Source: Nemertoderma westbladi
Taxonomy: Eukaryota; Xenacoelomorpha; Nemertodermatida; Nemertodermatidae
Assembly: GCA_032718475.1 (NCBI GenBank)
Contig: JAUCBJ010001328.1
Coordinates: 1 to 29,752 of the forward strand
Direction of reading: 5' to 3'
Length of the DNA stretch: 29,752 nucleotides
Of this stretch, positions 10,032-19,168 are shown in pieces (within the stretch, counting starts at the first letter, position 1; every line of letters begins with the position of its first letter). The notes beneath the pieces were generated by a model. That model saw only the letters and a list, made by a program, of their open reading frames with translations. It did no database searches and was not told where the DNA came from. Made by a program: the position numbers and the translations under genes.

Positions 10032-10286
10032 TACGATTATCTGAGCAAGCGGAAGAAATGTACGTATCAGGATTCACTGCCTTCAACGTCATCTTCTCCT
10101 GCTCCACCAATTGTGGTTCACTGTATTGCGGAGATTCCACCAACTGCTACCGACGCAAAGCCCCGTAACCGTTGCCGCGAGTGTTACTCTAAGGGTATCC
10201 AAAAAAAGACCCGGTTTTATTGCCCTCAATGCCCCAATACACCGGCATTGTGCATGGCATGTTCAAAAAGTTACCACACAGCGTAA
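10032..10286 (+). pseudogene. piggyBac transposase C-terminal zinc ribbon (fragment)
   Basis: From 10032 to a TAA at 10284-10286 the + strand reads a basic, Ser/Pro-rich linker. It then reads RCRECYSKGIQKKTRFYCPQ, CPNTPALCMACSKSYHTA. The pattern C-x2-C, C-x2-C, C-x2-C, then H is that of the cysteine-rich C-terminal domain of piggyBac transposases, which binds the transposon ends. The frame has a TAA at 10029-10031, and the DDE catalytic core is not found upstream. It lies inside the TTAA-bounded element in the expected orientation, which strengthens both calls. Confidence 0.8.
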
Positions 10287-10439
10287 TTTCAACATACAAA
10301 CTTTACTCTGAATCACCATAATATTTCTAAATATTTTATGCACTTATATTCACTTGGTATACAGTATACCGGTATTTGTTATATTGTAATGGCATTTTCA
10401 TTTTTTTATAAATATAGCTGTACTTTTTATAAAATAAAC

Positions 10440-11010
10440 TGGACAAATGTTGAATTCTACGTCATTCAATGGCCCATCAGAGCTGTTAGAAATTTATTAG
10501 GAATTCGTAATAAGAAACTGATCGGATTCTAACATATTTTGTCAGACAAACAAAAACATGACAGACAGACAGACAATATCAGAAGAACGGCTAATTGAAT
10601 TAAGAAACTATTGTCAGATTCGAATTCCTCGACTTCGATTACCCAAAAAAGTGAATCTGTTTCACTTCAAACACAATCCCAATATTTGACGAACAGACAG
10701 ACAGACAATATTGGCTGAACGGATAAATAATTTAATAATCTGAACCAATGTTTGAATTCTACGTCATTCAGTGCCACTTGGGAGCTGTTAGATGTTTCTT
10801 AAGAATTCGTAATAACAAACTGATTAGATAGTAATATTTTGACAGACAGACATAATAACATGACAGACAGACAGACAATATCAGAAGAACGGCTAATCGA
10901 ATGAATAAGTTATTGTTAGATTCGAATTCCACGGCATTGATTACCCAAAAGGAGATTCAGATTTCAGTTGAAACACAATTTTTCTATTTGACAGACAGAC
11001 AGACAGACAG
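10440..11010. repeat. Diverged ~300-bp tandem duplication carrying GACA arrays
   Basis: Two units begin at about 10448 and 10748, each starting with a form of TTGAATTCTACGTCATTCA. Both continue with AATTCGTAATAA, then GACA repeats, then ATATCAGAAGAACGGCTAAT, then GATTCGAATTCC, and a second GACA block. The block lies between the transposase fragment and the right piggyBac terminal repeat. The GACA runs are a tetranucleotide microsatellite that probably helped the duplication. Confidence 0.8.
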
Positions 11011-11231
11011 ACAACAGACACATAAGGAAGGATAGGCTGTACAGAAAAACAGACTTCGGAAATGAAATCTACGGTAAAAACAACCTCATAATTGGGGAAA
11101 CATAGATTATTTTGAAAGGAAGCAAGCCTGTGACATTTGTTGAAGTTTAAGAAATATTTTTATAATTTCATAAAATATATTCAGGTTCTGGAGGTACAAG
11201 ATATTTTCCAATTCAGTACTAAAAGGGTTAA

Positions 11232-11698
11232 AGAATTTAGCATCAAAAAGTACTAATTTAAGAATAAAATTACGTATTTCATCGGAAAAAAACGTTGAAC
11301 ATTTTTTTCAATATTCTCTCGACCCATTATTAACTTAATACATATTTTACTTGTTAATAATCTACTTTCAAAGTTCCTGTTTTTACTATTTTTCAATCAA
11401 ATTCTATGTATTCTGTAATACGTATACTTATTTTAATTCTGTGCGTCGCATATACTGTACCTTCTGTACAGTAATTTATAATAAATCACGTGTATAGGCC
11501 TACTACAATAAAAGTGACATTAAATTAACTTTTCAGTTTAAAATATATCAGTTACGTAGGTACAGTTTAAAAGAAAATCAATTTATACAAATAAACACTG
11601 TTAGGCCTATAAAATAATTCGTTACTGTATGAAGTTCAATAAAATACAATGTTTGTTATCTTAATTAATAATCATAATAAATGTATTCATTTGAATTT
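11232..11698. other. AT-rich intergenic DNA
   Basis: I see no gene here. TAGGCCTA occurs at 11495 and 11602, and TACTGTA/TACAGTA forms occur near 11455, 11466 and 11627. It separates the right TTAA of the piggyBac element from the 3' side of LINE C. Confidence 0.5.
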
Positions 11699-12500
11699 TC
11701 AGTTAGCAGCTGCTGTATGTAGTAGTCTTTGCGGTTGTGTTTGAACTTATAAAGTTTTCACGTTCGTTAAGCTTTGAGGCTGTTCGTTCCAAATTTTTGG
11801 GCCCAAGTAAGTGAACGCTTTCTTACCGCAAACTGTCGTACAATGGGGGAGCACAGCTGATTACTCAGTAGAACGCAGTGAGTGTGTTTGACAACGAATG
11901 TTAACGAAGTCTGACATGTAATCGGGGGATATGTTGTTAACAATTTTGAACATATGTGATGCTATAACTGCCTTTATTCTTTCGTTTAGAGGGAGCCAAT
12001 TTATTTCTTTGAAGTGTTGGATTCCGATATATTCACGAGGACCGTAACCAAGGTAATATCTAACACATTTCCTCTGCAGTGCTTCCAATTGCTTACGAAA
12101 GCGTTGAGTTATGCTGTAAAACCAAGTAGATGCGGCGTAATCGATATGTGGCTGTATTTCAATCTGTTGTTACATTTCTTTATTACCTTTGTGGCCATCT
12201 CGGTCCCACTTAGATGTTGGTCTAGCACGGAGCCAAGGTAAGTGACCGATTTTGCATTTTTTATACGTTGTCCACCACAATAGACTTCTAGTTCAGGAGA
12301 GGAAGCTATCTTATGGTGTGTTCCAATGAGTATGCTGTAGGTCTTATCAAAGTTTATTGTCAATATATTTTGAGCGCACCAGTTGAAGAATACTCTGTCC
12401 ATTGTCCTGTCATTAATTCTGAGTTATCATTGGTTTTTATTAAGTTTGTGTCATCAGCAAAGGTTGGGACCAGGGTGTCATCCTCTATTACGTTTATATG
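11699..12500 (-). mobile_element. LINE C: 3' half of a CR1/L2-like non-LTR retrotransposon (pseudogene)
   Basis: The minus strand reads the RT palm motif with FADDT (codons at about 12461-12447). Next come LTINFDKTYSILIGTHHK and VTYLGSVLD, then RKCVRYYLGYGPREYIGIQH, and a C-terminal KAFTYLGPKIWNEQPQSL, all characteristic of CR1/L2-type ORF2 C-termini. Lesions: a frameshift between the FADD segment and the following frame at about 12415-12425, and in-frame stops at 11861-11863 and about 11747-11749. The endonuclease and RT fingers are missing because the copy is 5'-truncated near 12500. It is not the missing half of LINE A, since the order on the minus strand is wrong for that. Confidence 0.8.
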
Positions 12501-12554
12501 TTATATATATTACGGTTTTTATGTGTCATGTTGATGTTATGGAAGAATATTTGT

Positions 12555-13729
12555 TATGGAAGACTGGCTAAGAAGTTTCCTAAGGTGGTTCTGATTGTGT
12601 GCTACTCTCCAACTATTGTTGCCCCTGTAGAGGAGATGGAAAATTTCTACCACAATCTACAAGCAGCTACTGATGGAGTGGATCAGCATGCATTCTTAAC
12701 ATTCCTGGGAGACTTTAATGCAAGTCTGCATCAATCACCTACATCGCCCTGGGTCTATAGCAATAGTGTCAACGGAAATTCCGTCCATCTTCAGGATTTT
12801 ATCTCTGGAAATGGATTGTTTTCGGCTGGAACCCAGTTCAAGAAGCGAACTGGAAAGCTAGGGACTCATAGTGTACCCAGTGGTCACAAGTCCCCGATAG
12901 ACCATGTTCTGTTTCGTAGGAAATACTGAGGCGGCAGATCACTGCGGGGGATCAATGGTTGGAAGGCCCCACTTTGAAAAGCTCCTCAATAATGACAGGG
13001 TAGGCCTATTGCCCGATAATTTTATAGAAGCAAAAGTGTCTGAGTCTGTACTCCCAGATATTCCCATTGGTGATATCTCCTTTGCTGAAGTTAAAGCTGC
13101 TGTAAAGAGCATTAAGACCAATCGTGCCAGTGGAGTAGATGGTGTTCCCCCGGGGTCTTTAAAATATCTGAGTTTAAAGCTCATTTATCCTATCATAGTA
13201 GACATGTACAGAACGACAAGAGAGCCACAAGAACTGAAAACAAATAAGTTGGTGCCAGTTCCCAAGAAGGGCAACCTAACACTCTATGTTTCTTTTCGGA
13301 GAACCCCATTGATCTCGATTGCTGCACAGCTATACAATATAATTAGATTAAATCGCATCAGGGATCCCATTGAGAGACTGCTCCGTGGAAATCAAAATGG
13401 GTTCCGCAAAGGTCGTGGGACCATTGAGCCCATTTTGGCACTTAGAAGGATAATTGAAGAGTTATCAAAAAAGAAAGACAGGCATCTGGCTGTTATCTTT
13501 GTTGACTTCTTCAAGGCCTTTGATTCAGTCTCTCGCTCACGTATGTTCAGCATACTCTCATTATATGGACTTCCTGATTAAATTTTTGCACCAATCAGAT
13601 CACTATATACGATGGTTCGACAACATTTGTGTCTACTGTTGACGGTGACACAGAACCATTCGAAGTGTTATGGGGAGTCCTCTAAGGAGACACACTTTCA
13701 CCATTCTTGTTCATAATTGTGGTTGACTA
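12555..13729 (+). mobile_element. RTE-like copy D: internally deleted endonuclease-RT fragment
   Basis: The + strand encodes an endonuclease part (FPKVVLIVCYSP, GDFNASLHQSPTS, SPIDHVLFRRKY) to about 12928, then an RT from about 12951. RT landmarks are GVDGVPP, LVPVPKKGN, GNQNGFRKGRGT and FVDFFKAFDS. Compared with copy E, two internal segments are lost: about 215 nt after the RRKY codons and about 370 nt before NGWKA. A short piece (about 12928-12948) is kept between them. A stop follows YGLPD at 13579-13581, and the rest decays to VLWGVL-stop-GDT. Homology ends abruptly at about 13729, where copy E begins in opposite orientation. A 6-bp GGCCTA insertion at 13003-13008 is absent from the other copies. 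Confidence 0.85.
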
Positions 13730-13782
13730 AGCACGATGCAACTACTACTACTAGGATCGGCATGCTGCATTGCAGCTGCATT

Positions 13783-16700
13783 TCAAAAATGCTGTGCCGG
13801 CTTGTCGACAAAATTGCGCCGCCACAACCCCCTATCACCCATGACATGTACTAGATCATCCGCATCTTCAAGGCCAGTGTCCTTTAAGATGCATCTCAAG
13901 AAAGTCATGGGCTGTCCACCATGCTTATTCACTCCGTGAGGCTGCCAAAGCACAAGATTATGGACTGGCTGGTCCTCACGGCGAAAGCAATGTCCTGCAA
14001 AGCGGATGCGGCTTTGTACTAGTGTCAAGCTTGGGGGAACCAATGAGACACCTCCAATGTTATATAGTGTCTGATTGGATATGTGTGCATTGTACTTGTC
14101 ACAGTGAACCAGGCGTAGCATTCTTGTGAATGTTCCATCCAGAGATTTGGTGTCCTCAGCAGTTAGAGCCCAGCATGGACTCCCATAGAGGAGTACTGGA
14201 ACTACTGCTGCTCTAAATAATCGGACCTTAAGTTTCCGATAAATTCTATGTGACTTCCAAATCCTGGAAAGCCTATTCAAGGCTGCCCATGCCTTTCCCT
14301 TACGTATTCGAAGGTCCTCCACCTGATTTCCGGATCCATGATCCCAGGTAACAGAAGTCGTCCACATGCTCAAGCATACCATCCTTTGAGCTTATGCTCA
14401 TCCGGTCAGAGACTTGCTGAGGACTTTCAAAGTTAACTGTCAAAATTTTGGTCTTTCTGGAGTTAATAAAAAGACCAACACTAGAAGCAGCCTGTTCTAA
14501 TGAGCTGAGGTGCCGTTGGGCTCCCTCTAGTGATTCTGAGAGTACTCCTAAGTCATCAGCAAAGTCTAGATCGGTTAGGTACTTGGCAGGATTTCCTCGA
14601 CTTCTGGAGCCAGTAGGTGGAGTTACCATCACCCCATCATCATTATGATGATCTAAGGACATGCGTAGAACATAGTCAACCACAATTATGAACAAGAATG
14701 GCGCAAGTGTGTCTCCCTGGAGGACTCCCCATAACACTTCAAATGGTTCTGTGTCACCGTCAACAGTAGACACAAATGTTGTCGAACCATCGTATACTGA
14801 TCTGATTGCTGCAATAATTTCATCAGGAATCCCATATAATGAAAGTATGCTGAACATACGTGAGCGAGAGACTGAATCAAAGGCCTTGAAGAAGTCAACA
14901 AAGATAACAGCCAGATGCCTGTCTTTCTTTTTTGATAACTCTTCAATTATCCTTCTAAGTGCCAAAATGGGCTCCATGGTCCCACGACCTTTACGGAACC
15001 CATTCTGATTTCCACGGAGCAGTCTCTCAATGGGATCCCTGATGCGATTTAATATAATTATATTGTATAGCTTTGCAGCAATCGAGATCAATGAGATTCC
15101 CCGAAAAGAACCATAGAGTGTTAGGTTGCCCTTCTTGGGATCTGGCACCAACTTATTTGTTTTCATTTCTTGTGGGACTCTTGTTGTTCTGTACATGTCT
15201 ACTATGATGGGATAGATGAGCTTTAAACACTCATGTATTTTAAAGACCTCAGGGGGGACACCATCTACTCCACTGTCACGATTGGCCTTAATGCTCTTTG
15301 CAGCAGCCTTAACTTCTGCAAATGAGATATCGCCAATGGGAATATCTGGGAGTACAGACTCAGACACTTTTACTTCTATAAAGTTATCGGGCAATACCCT
15401 GTCCTTATTGAGGAGCTTTTCAAAGTGGGCCTTCCAACCATTGAGGCGATCGGCTGGTGATTCTGCCTTAACCTTGGTGGTTGGTTGGCTTTTCCGCCCA
15501 GTAAGCAAGTTGATCGATTTCCATGCCTGGGATGATTGCCTGCTGTCGTCGGCATCATTGATGGCATCAACCTGTTGGTTTATTAGCTCCTGTAGATTAA
15601 CAGAGTACTGCCTGTTCAGGGACCTAGATGCAGCCTTAACTGCATTCTTGGCTGCTGTATTGTGGTTGAGTCGGACTCTTTCTGCGCCTTATAGAGGTCA
15701 TTTCGGCACTTCTGAATTTTGTTGTCAGTCCAGGGGGCCCTTTTCCTGTTTCGAGGGTATACAGGAACTGTTTCTGCAGCTGCTAACTTAACTGCTTCTG
15801 TGAAGGCAGTATAGCCCTCGCAGTGATCTGCTGCCTCAGAGGCAAGAACCTCATACCTGTTGCTCAGCTGTAGTGTGAAGCTGGATCTCACACTTGGCTG
15901 TTGCAACAGAGAGGACCAGTCATGCCGCGGCAAGGCAGATTTCGTTGTTCTGCTAGCACGCAGACTAAGTCTTACCTTGGCCACAATAAGGCGGTGATCA
16001 CTGGAGAAGGGTCGAAGTGTAAATGCATTACAGTCTTGTATATAGAGCTCATGTATTTTCTACGAAACAGAATATGGTCTATCTGGGACTTGTGACCACT
16101 GGGTCCACTATGAGTCCATAGCTTTCCAGTTCGCTTCTTGAACTGGGTTCCAGATGAATACAGTCCATTCCCAGAGATGAAATCCTGAAGATGGACGGAA
16201 TTTCGGTTAACACTATCGCTATAGACCCAGGGCGATGTAGGTGATTGATGCAGACTTGCATTAAAGTCTTCCAGGAATGTTAAGAATGCATGCTGATCCA
16301 CTCCATCAGTTGCTGCTTGTAGATTATGGTAGAAATTTTCCACCTCCTCTACAGGGGCAACACTAGTTGGAGAATAGCACACAATCAGAACCACCTTAGG
16401 AAACTTCTTAAGCAGTCTTCCAGAACATGAGAAGTGGCAACGGATGATGCGGTTAGAGATTTGGTCTATTTTGTCCAATGCTGCATGTGCAGTTGGATTC
16501 ATCAATAGACCAATTCCACCATTGCCACTATCATCTGCTGATGCGAGGGCGAGTCGCCAACCACCCCCATTTCCTTAATCAGAACCTCATCAGTCTGTCC
16601 AGTCTGCATTCGGTGCCCTTGAATACCCACTGCGCTAAGAGAAAGCTTATCTGCCAAGGCAGTCGGCTCACCTTGTCGCATTGGGGACCCGAGTGTTAGG

Positions 16701-17017
16701 GTGTTAACTGAGGCTAGTCTAGTGACTTGCATCAGATTCACCAATGACTTGGTTGGTCGGGGTGGAACATGAGAGTAGCCTCCAACTCCAGAATCCCTCC
16801 CCCCCTCACAATCTGGCCTCCCTGGTGACCCAGGGTTTGGGCCAGAAAGGTCATCAGGAAAGGGACTCACAGAATTGTCGGCCACTCTCTCTCTCTCTCC
16901 AGTAGGGGGTAAGACAGGCAGCCGGTCAGGAGATAACTGACGCCTGTGAGGCCGATTGTGTCCAGTCATTCCACTGGCCTCTAGTGGCTGGACCTCCGCA
17001 TTACTAATGTAATCCAT
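13783..17017 (-). pseudogene. Copy E endonuclease-reverse transcriptase, frameshifted
   Basis: The likely start is the ATG at 17015-17017 (MDYISNAEV). The N-terminal 110 residues are Pro/Ser-rich, then the endonuclease begins (TRLASVNTLTLGSP). The position of the catalytic Glu reads QGHRM, where APE-type elements usually have Glu. GDFNA is altered to EDFNA. Frameshifts occur near 16570, 16045, 15670 and 14321, each deduced because the protein resumes in another frame or because copies F or D lack the change. The RT core is otherwise intact: GVDGVPPEVF, FVDFFKAFDS, GVLQGDTLAPF and FADDL (codons at 14563-14549). The C-terminus ends at 13783. The copy cannot make a full protein. Confidence 0.8.
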
Positions 17018-17069
17018 AGTGGGGGTTGGGGGGTGCTTTTTTGCCGAGTCAGCTCTCGGGGCAAATACC

Positions 17070-17091
17070 ACGCCCTGGTTTACCAGGGCGT
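17070..17091. repeat. Perfect 10-bp-arm palindrome at the 5' end of copy E
   Basis: ACGCCCTGGT at 17070-17079 and ACCAGGGCGT at 17082-17091 are exact reverse complements around a 2-nt centre. In the minus-strand RNA a second hairpin (CCGAG-AGCTGA-CTCGG) follows directly. They may be structured leader sequence of the retrotransposon. The adjacent TTAAGTTAGG-like repeats (17091-17109) mark the junction with copy F. Confidence 0.75.
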
Positions 17092-17108
17092 TAAGTTAGG
17101 TTAAGTTA

Positions 17109-19168
17109 AGCAGTTAAGTTAGCAGCTGCAGAAACAGTTCCTGTATACCCTCGAAACAGGAAAAGGGCCCCCTGGACTGACAACAAAATTCAGAAGTGCC
17201 GAAATGACCTTCATAAGGCGCAGAAAGAGTCCCGACTCAAACAGACTACAGCGGCCAAGAATGCAGTTAAGGCTGCATCTAGGTCCCTGAACAGGCAGTA
17301 CTCTGTTAATCTACAGGAGCTAATAAACCAACAGGTTGATGCCATCAATGATGCTGACGACAGCAGGCAATCATCCCAGGCATGGAAATCAATCAATCTG
17401 CTTACTGGGCGGAAAAGCCAACCAACCACCAAGGTTAAGGCTGAATCACCAGCCGATCGCCTCAATGGTTGGAAAGCCCATTTTGAAAAGCTCCTCAATA
17501 ATGACAGGGTATTGCCTGATAACTTTATAGAAGTAAAAGTGTCTGAGTCTGTACTCCCAGATATTCCCATTGGCGATATCTCCTTTGCAGAAGTGAAGGC
17601 TGCTGCAAAGAGCATTAAGACCAATCGTGCCAGTGGAGTAGATGGTGTTCCCCCTGAGGTCTTTAAAATACCTGAGTGTTTAAAGCTCATCTATCCCATC
17701 ATAGTAGACATGTACCGAACAACAAGAGTCCCACAAGAAATGAAAACAAATAAGTTGGTGCCAGTTCCCAAGAAGGGCAACCTAACACTCTATGGTTCTT
17801 TTCGGGGAATCTCATTGATCTCGATTGCTGCAAAGCTATACAATAGGATTCTATTAAATCGCATCAGGGATCCCATTGAGAGACTGCTCCGTGGAAATCA
17901 GAATGGGTTCCGTAAAGGTCGTGGGACCATGGAGCCCATTTTGGCACTTAGAAGGATAATTGAAGAATTATCAAAAAAGAAAGACCGGCATCTGGCTGTT
18001 ATCTTTGTTGACTTCTTCAAGGCCTTTGATTCAGTCTCTCGCTCACGTATGTTCAGCATACTTTCATTATATGGGATTCCTGATGAAATTATTGCAGCAA
18101 TCAGATCAGTATACGATGGTTCGACAACATTTGTGTCTACTGTTGACGGTGACACAGAACCATTTGAAGTGTTATGGGGCGTCCTCCAAGGAGACACACT
18201 TGCACCATTCTTGTTCATTATTGTGGTTGACTATGTTCTACGCATGTCCTTAGATCATCATAATGATGATGGGGTGATGATAACTCCACCTACTGGCTCC
18301 AGAAGTCGAGGAAATCCTGCCAAGTACCTAACTGATCTAGACTTTGCTGATGACTTAGGAGTACTCTCAGAGTCATTGGAGGGAGCCCAGCGGCTCCTCG
18401 GCTCGTTGGAACATGCTGCTTCTAGTGTTGGTCTTTTTATTAACTCCAGAAAGACCAAAATTCTGACCGTTAACTTTGAAAGTCCTCAGCAAGTCTCTGA
18501 TCGGATGAGCATAAGCTCAAAGGATGGTATGCTTGAGCATGTGGACGACTTCTGTTACCTGGGATCATGGATCCGGAAGTCAGGTGAGGACCTTCGAATA
18601 CGTAAGGGAAAGGCATGGGCAGCCTTGAATAGGCTTTCCAAGATTTGGAAATCACCGAGAATTAATCGGAAACTTAAGGTCCGATTATTTAGAGCAGCAG
18701 TAGTTCCAGTACTCCTCTACGGGAGTCCATACTGGGCTCTAACTGCTGATGACACCAAATCTCTGGATGGCACATTCACAAGAATGCTACGCCGGGTTCA
18801 TTGTGTCAAGTACAATGCACACATCTCCAACCAGACACTATATAACATTGAAGGTGTCTCATTGGTTCCCCCAAGCTTGACACTAGAACAAAATCGCCTC
18901 CGCTTTGCAGGACATTGCTTTCGCCGTGAGGACCAGCCAGTGCATAATCTTGTACTTTGGCAGCCTCATGGAGTGAATAAGCATGGTGGACAGCCCATGA
19001 CTTTCTTGAGACGCATCTTAAAGGACACTGGCCTTAAAGATGCGGATGATCTAGCAAATGTCATGGGTGATAGGGAGTTGTGGCGGTGCAATTTTGTTGA
19101 CAAGCCGGCACAGCATTCTTAAAAATGCAGCTGCAATGCAGCATGCCGATCCTAGTAGTAGTAGTACC
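17109..19168 (+). mobile_element. RTE-like copy F: 5'-truncated, RT fully open
   Basis: Homology with copy E begins at about 17109, inside the linker between endonuclease and RT, so the endonuclease is lost by 5' truncation. The copy continues without a break to its natural 3' end: stop at 19120-19122, a ~45-nt UTR with the stem GCTGCAATGCAGC (19130-19142), then CCTAGTAGTAGTAGTA. It lies head-to-head with copy E, making long inverted arms. The close match of E, F, G and H suggests recent amplification. Confidence 0.85.
17110..19122 (+). CDS. Copy F reverse transcriptase, intact RT and C-terminal domain (partial protein)
   Basis: One frame is open from 17110 to the TAA at 19120-19122, giving 670 codons. 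No true start codon is visible because the 5' part of the gene is absent. In order: a basic linker (AAAETVPVYPRNRKRAPWTD), the thumb-proximal region VDGVPPEVF, LVPVPKKGN, NGFRKGRGT, palm motif A FVDFFKAFDSV (18004 onward, catalytic Asp codon at 18010), GVLQGDTLAPFLF, and motif C FADDL (18343 onward, catalytic Asp pair). YLGSWIRKSG and LLYGSPYWALT follow, with a C-terminal region containing GHCFRRED. All polymerase residues I can check are present, unlike in the other copies. Without the endonuclease it could act only in trans or be silent. Confidence 0.85.
   Translation, partial: AVKLAAAETVPVYPRNRKRAPWTDNKIQKCRNDLHKAQKESRLKQTTAAKNAVKAASRSLNRQYSVNLQELINQQVDAINDADDSRQSSQAWKSINLLTGRKSQPTTKVKAESPADRLNGWKAHFEKLLNNDRVLPDNFIEVKVSESVLPDIPIGDISFAEVKAAAKSIKTNRASGVDGVPPEVFKIPECLKLIYPIIVDMYRTTRVPQEMKTNKLVPVPKKGNLTLYGSFRGISLISIAAKLYNRILLNRIRDPIERLLRGNQNGFRKGRGTMEPILALRRIIEELSKKKDRHLAVIFVDFFKAFDSVSRSRMFSILSLYGIPDEIIAAIRSVYDGSTTFVSTVDGDTEPFEVLWGVLQGDTLAPFLFIIVVDYVLRMSLDHHNDDGVMITPPTGSRSRGNPAKYLTDLDFADDLGVLSESLEGAQRLLGSLEHAASSVGLFINSRKTKILTVNFESPQQVSDRMSISSKDGMLEHVDDFCYLGSWIRKSGEDLRIRKGKAWAALNRLSKIWKSPRINRKLKVRLFRAAVVPVLLYGSPYWALTADDTKSLDGTFTRMLRRVHCVKYNAHISNQTLYNIEGVSLVPPSLTLEQNRLRFAGHCFRREDQPVHNLVLWQPHGVNKHGGQPMTFLRRILKDTGLKDADDLANVMGDRELWRCNFVDKPAQHS

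Larger units (their letters stand above)
8490..11231 (+). mobile_element. piggyBac-superfamily element with intact ends and TTAA target duplication
   Basis: The left end reads TTAA (8490-8493) then CCCTTTTAGTACT (from 8494). The right end reads AGTACTAAAAGGG (to 11227) then TTAA (11228-11231). The 13-bp terminal inverted repeats are perfect, start with CCC as in piggyBac elements, and lie outside-in against TTAA duplications. The element is 2734 bp without the TTAA. Inside, near the 3' half, is the C-terminal zinc ribbon of a piggyBac transposase (10032-10286), on the strand expected for a left-to-right element. The catalytic DDE core is absent, and a retrotransposon remnant occupies about 8700-9580. 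It is therefore a dead or non-autonomous copy whose ends still look mobilisable in trans. Confidence 0.85.
13738..17091 (-). mobile_element. RTE-like copy E: near full-length, ~3.35 kb
   Basis: The minus strand runs from a 5' leader with two short hairpins (17091 to about 17040), through an N-terminal region, APE-like endonuclease, linker, RT and C-terminal domain. It ends in a 3' UTR of only about 45 nt and a (TAG)n tail (ACT units at 13738-13752 on +). A tiny 3' UTR with a short tandem repeat tail is typical of RTE-clade elements, and the RT wording (FVDFFKAFDSV, FADDL, YLGSWI, LLYGSPCWALT) agrees. It is the most complete copy here and serves as reference for D, F, G and H. Confidence 0.85.

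Noticed and set aside
5440-12500. LINE A and LINE C as two halves of one interrupted element
   Set aside because: Both are on the minus strand, but the 5' half (A) lies at lower coordinates than the 3' half (C), which is the wrong order for a simple insertion split.
15216-15791. 191-codon plus-strand frame opposite RTE copy E
   Set aside because: It is the complement of the linker and RT region. The same shadow occurs opposite F and G, and it has no recognisable domain.
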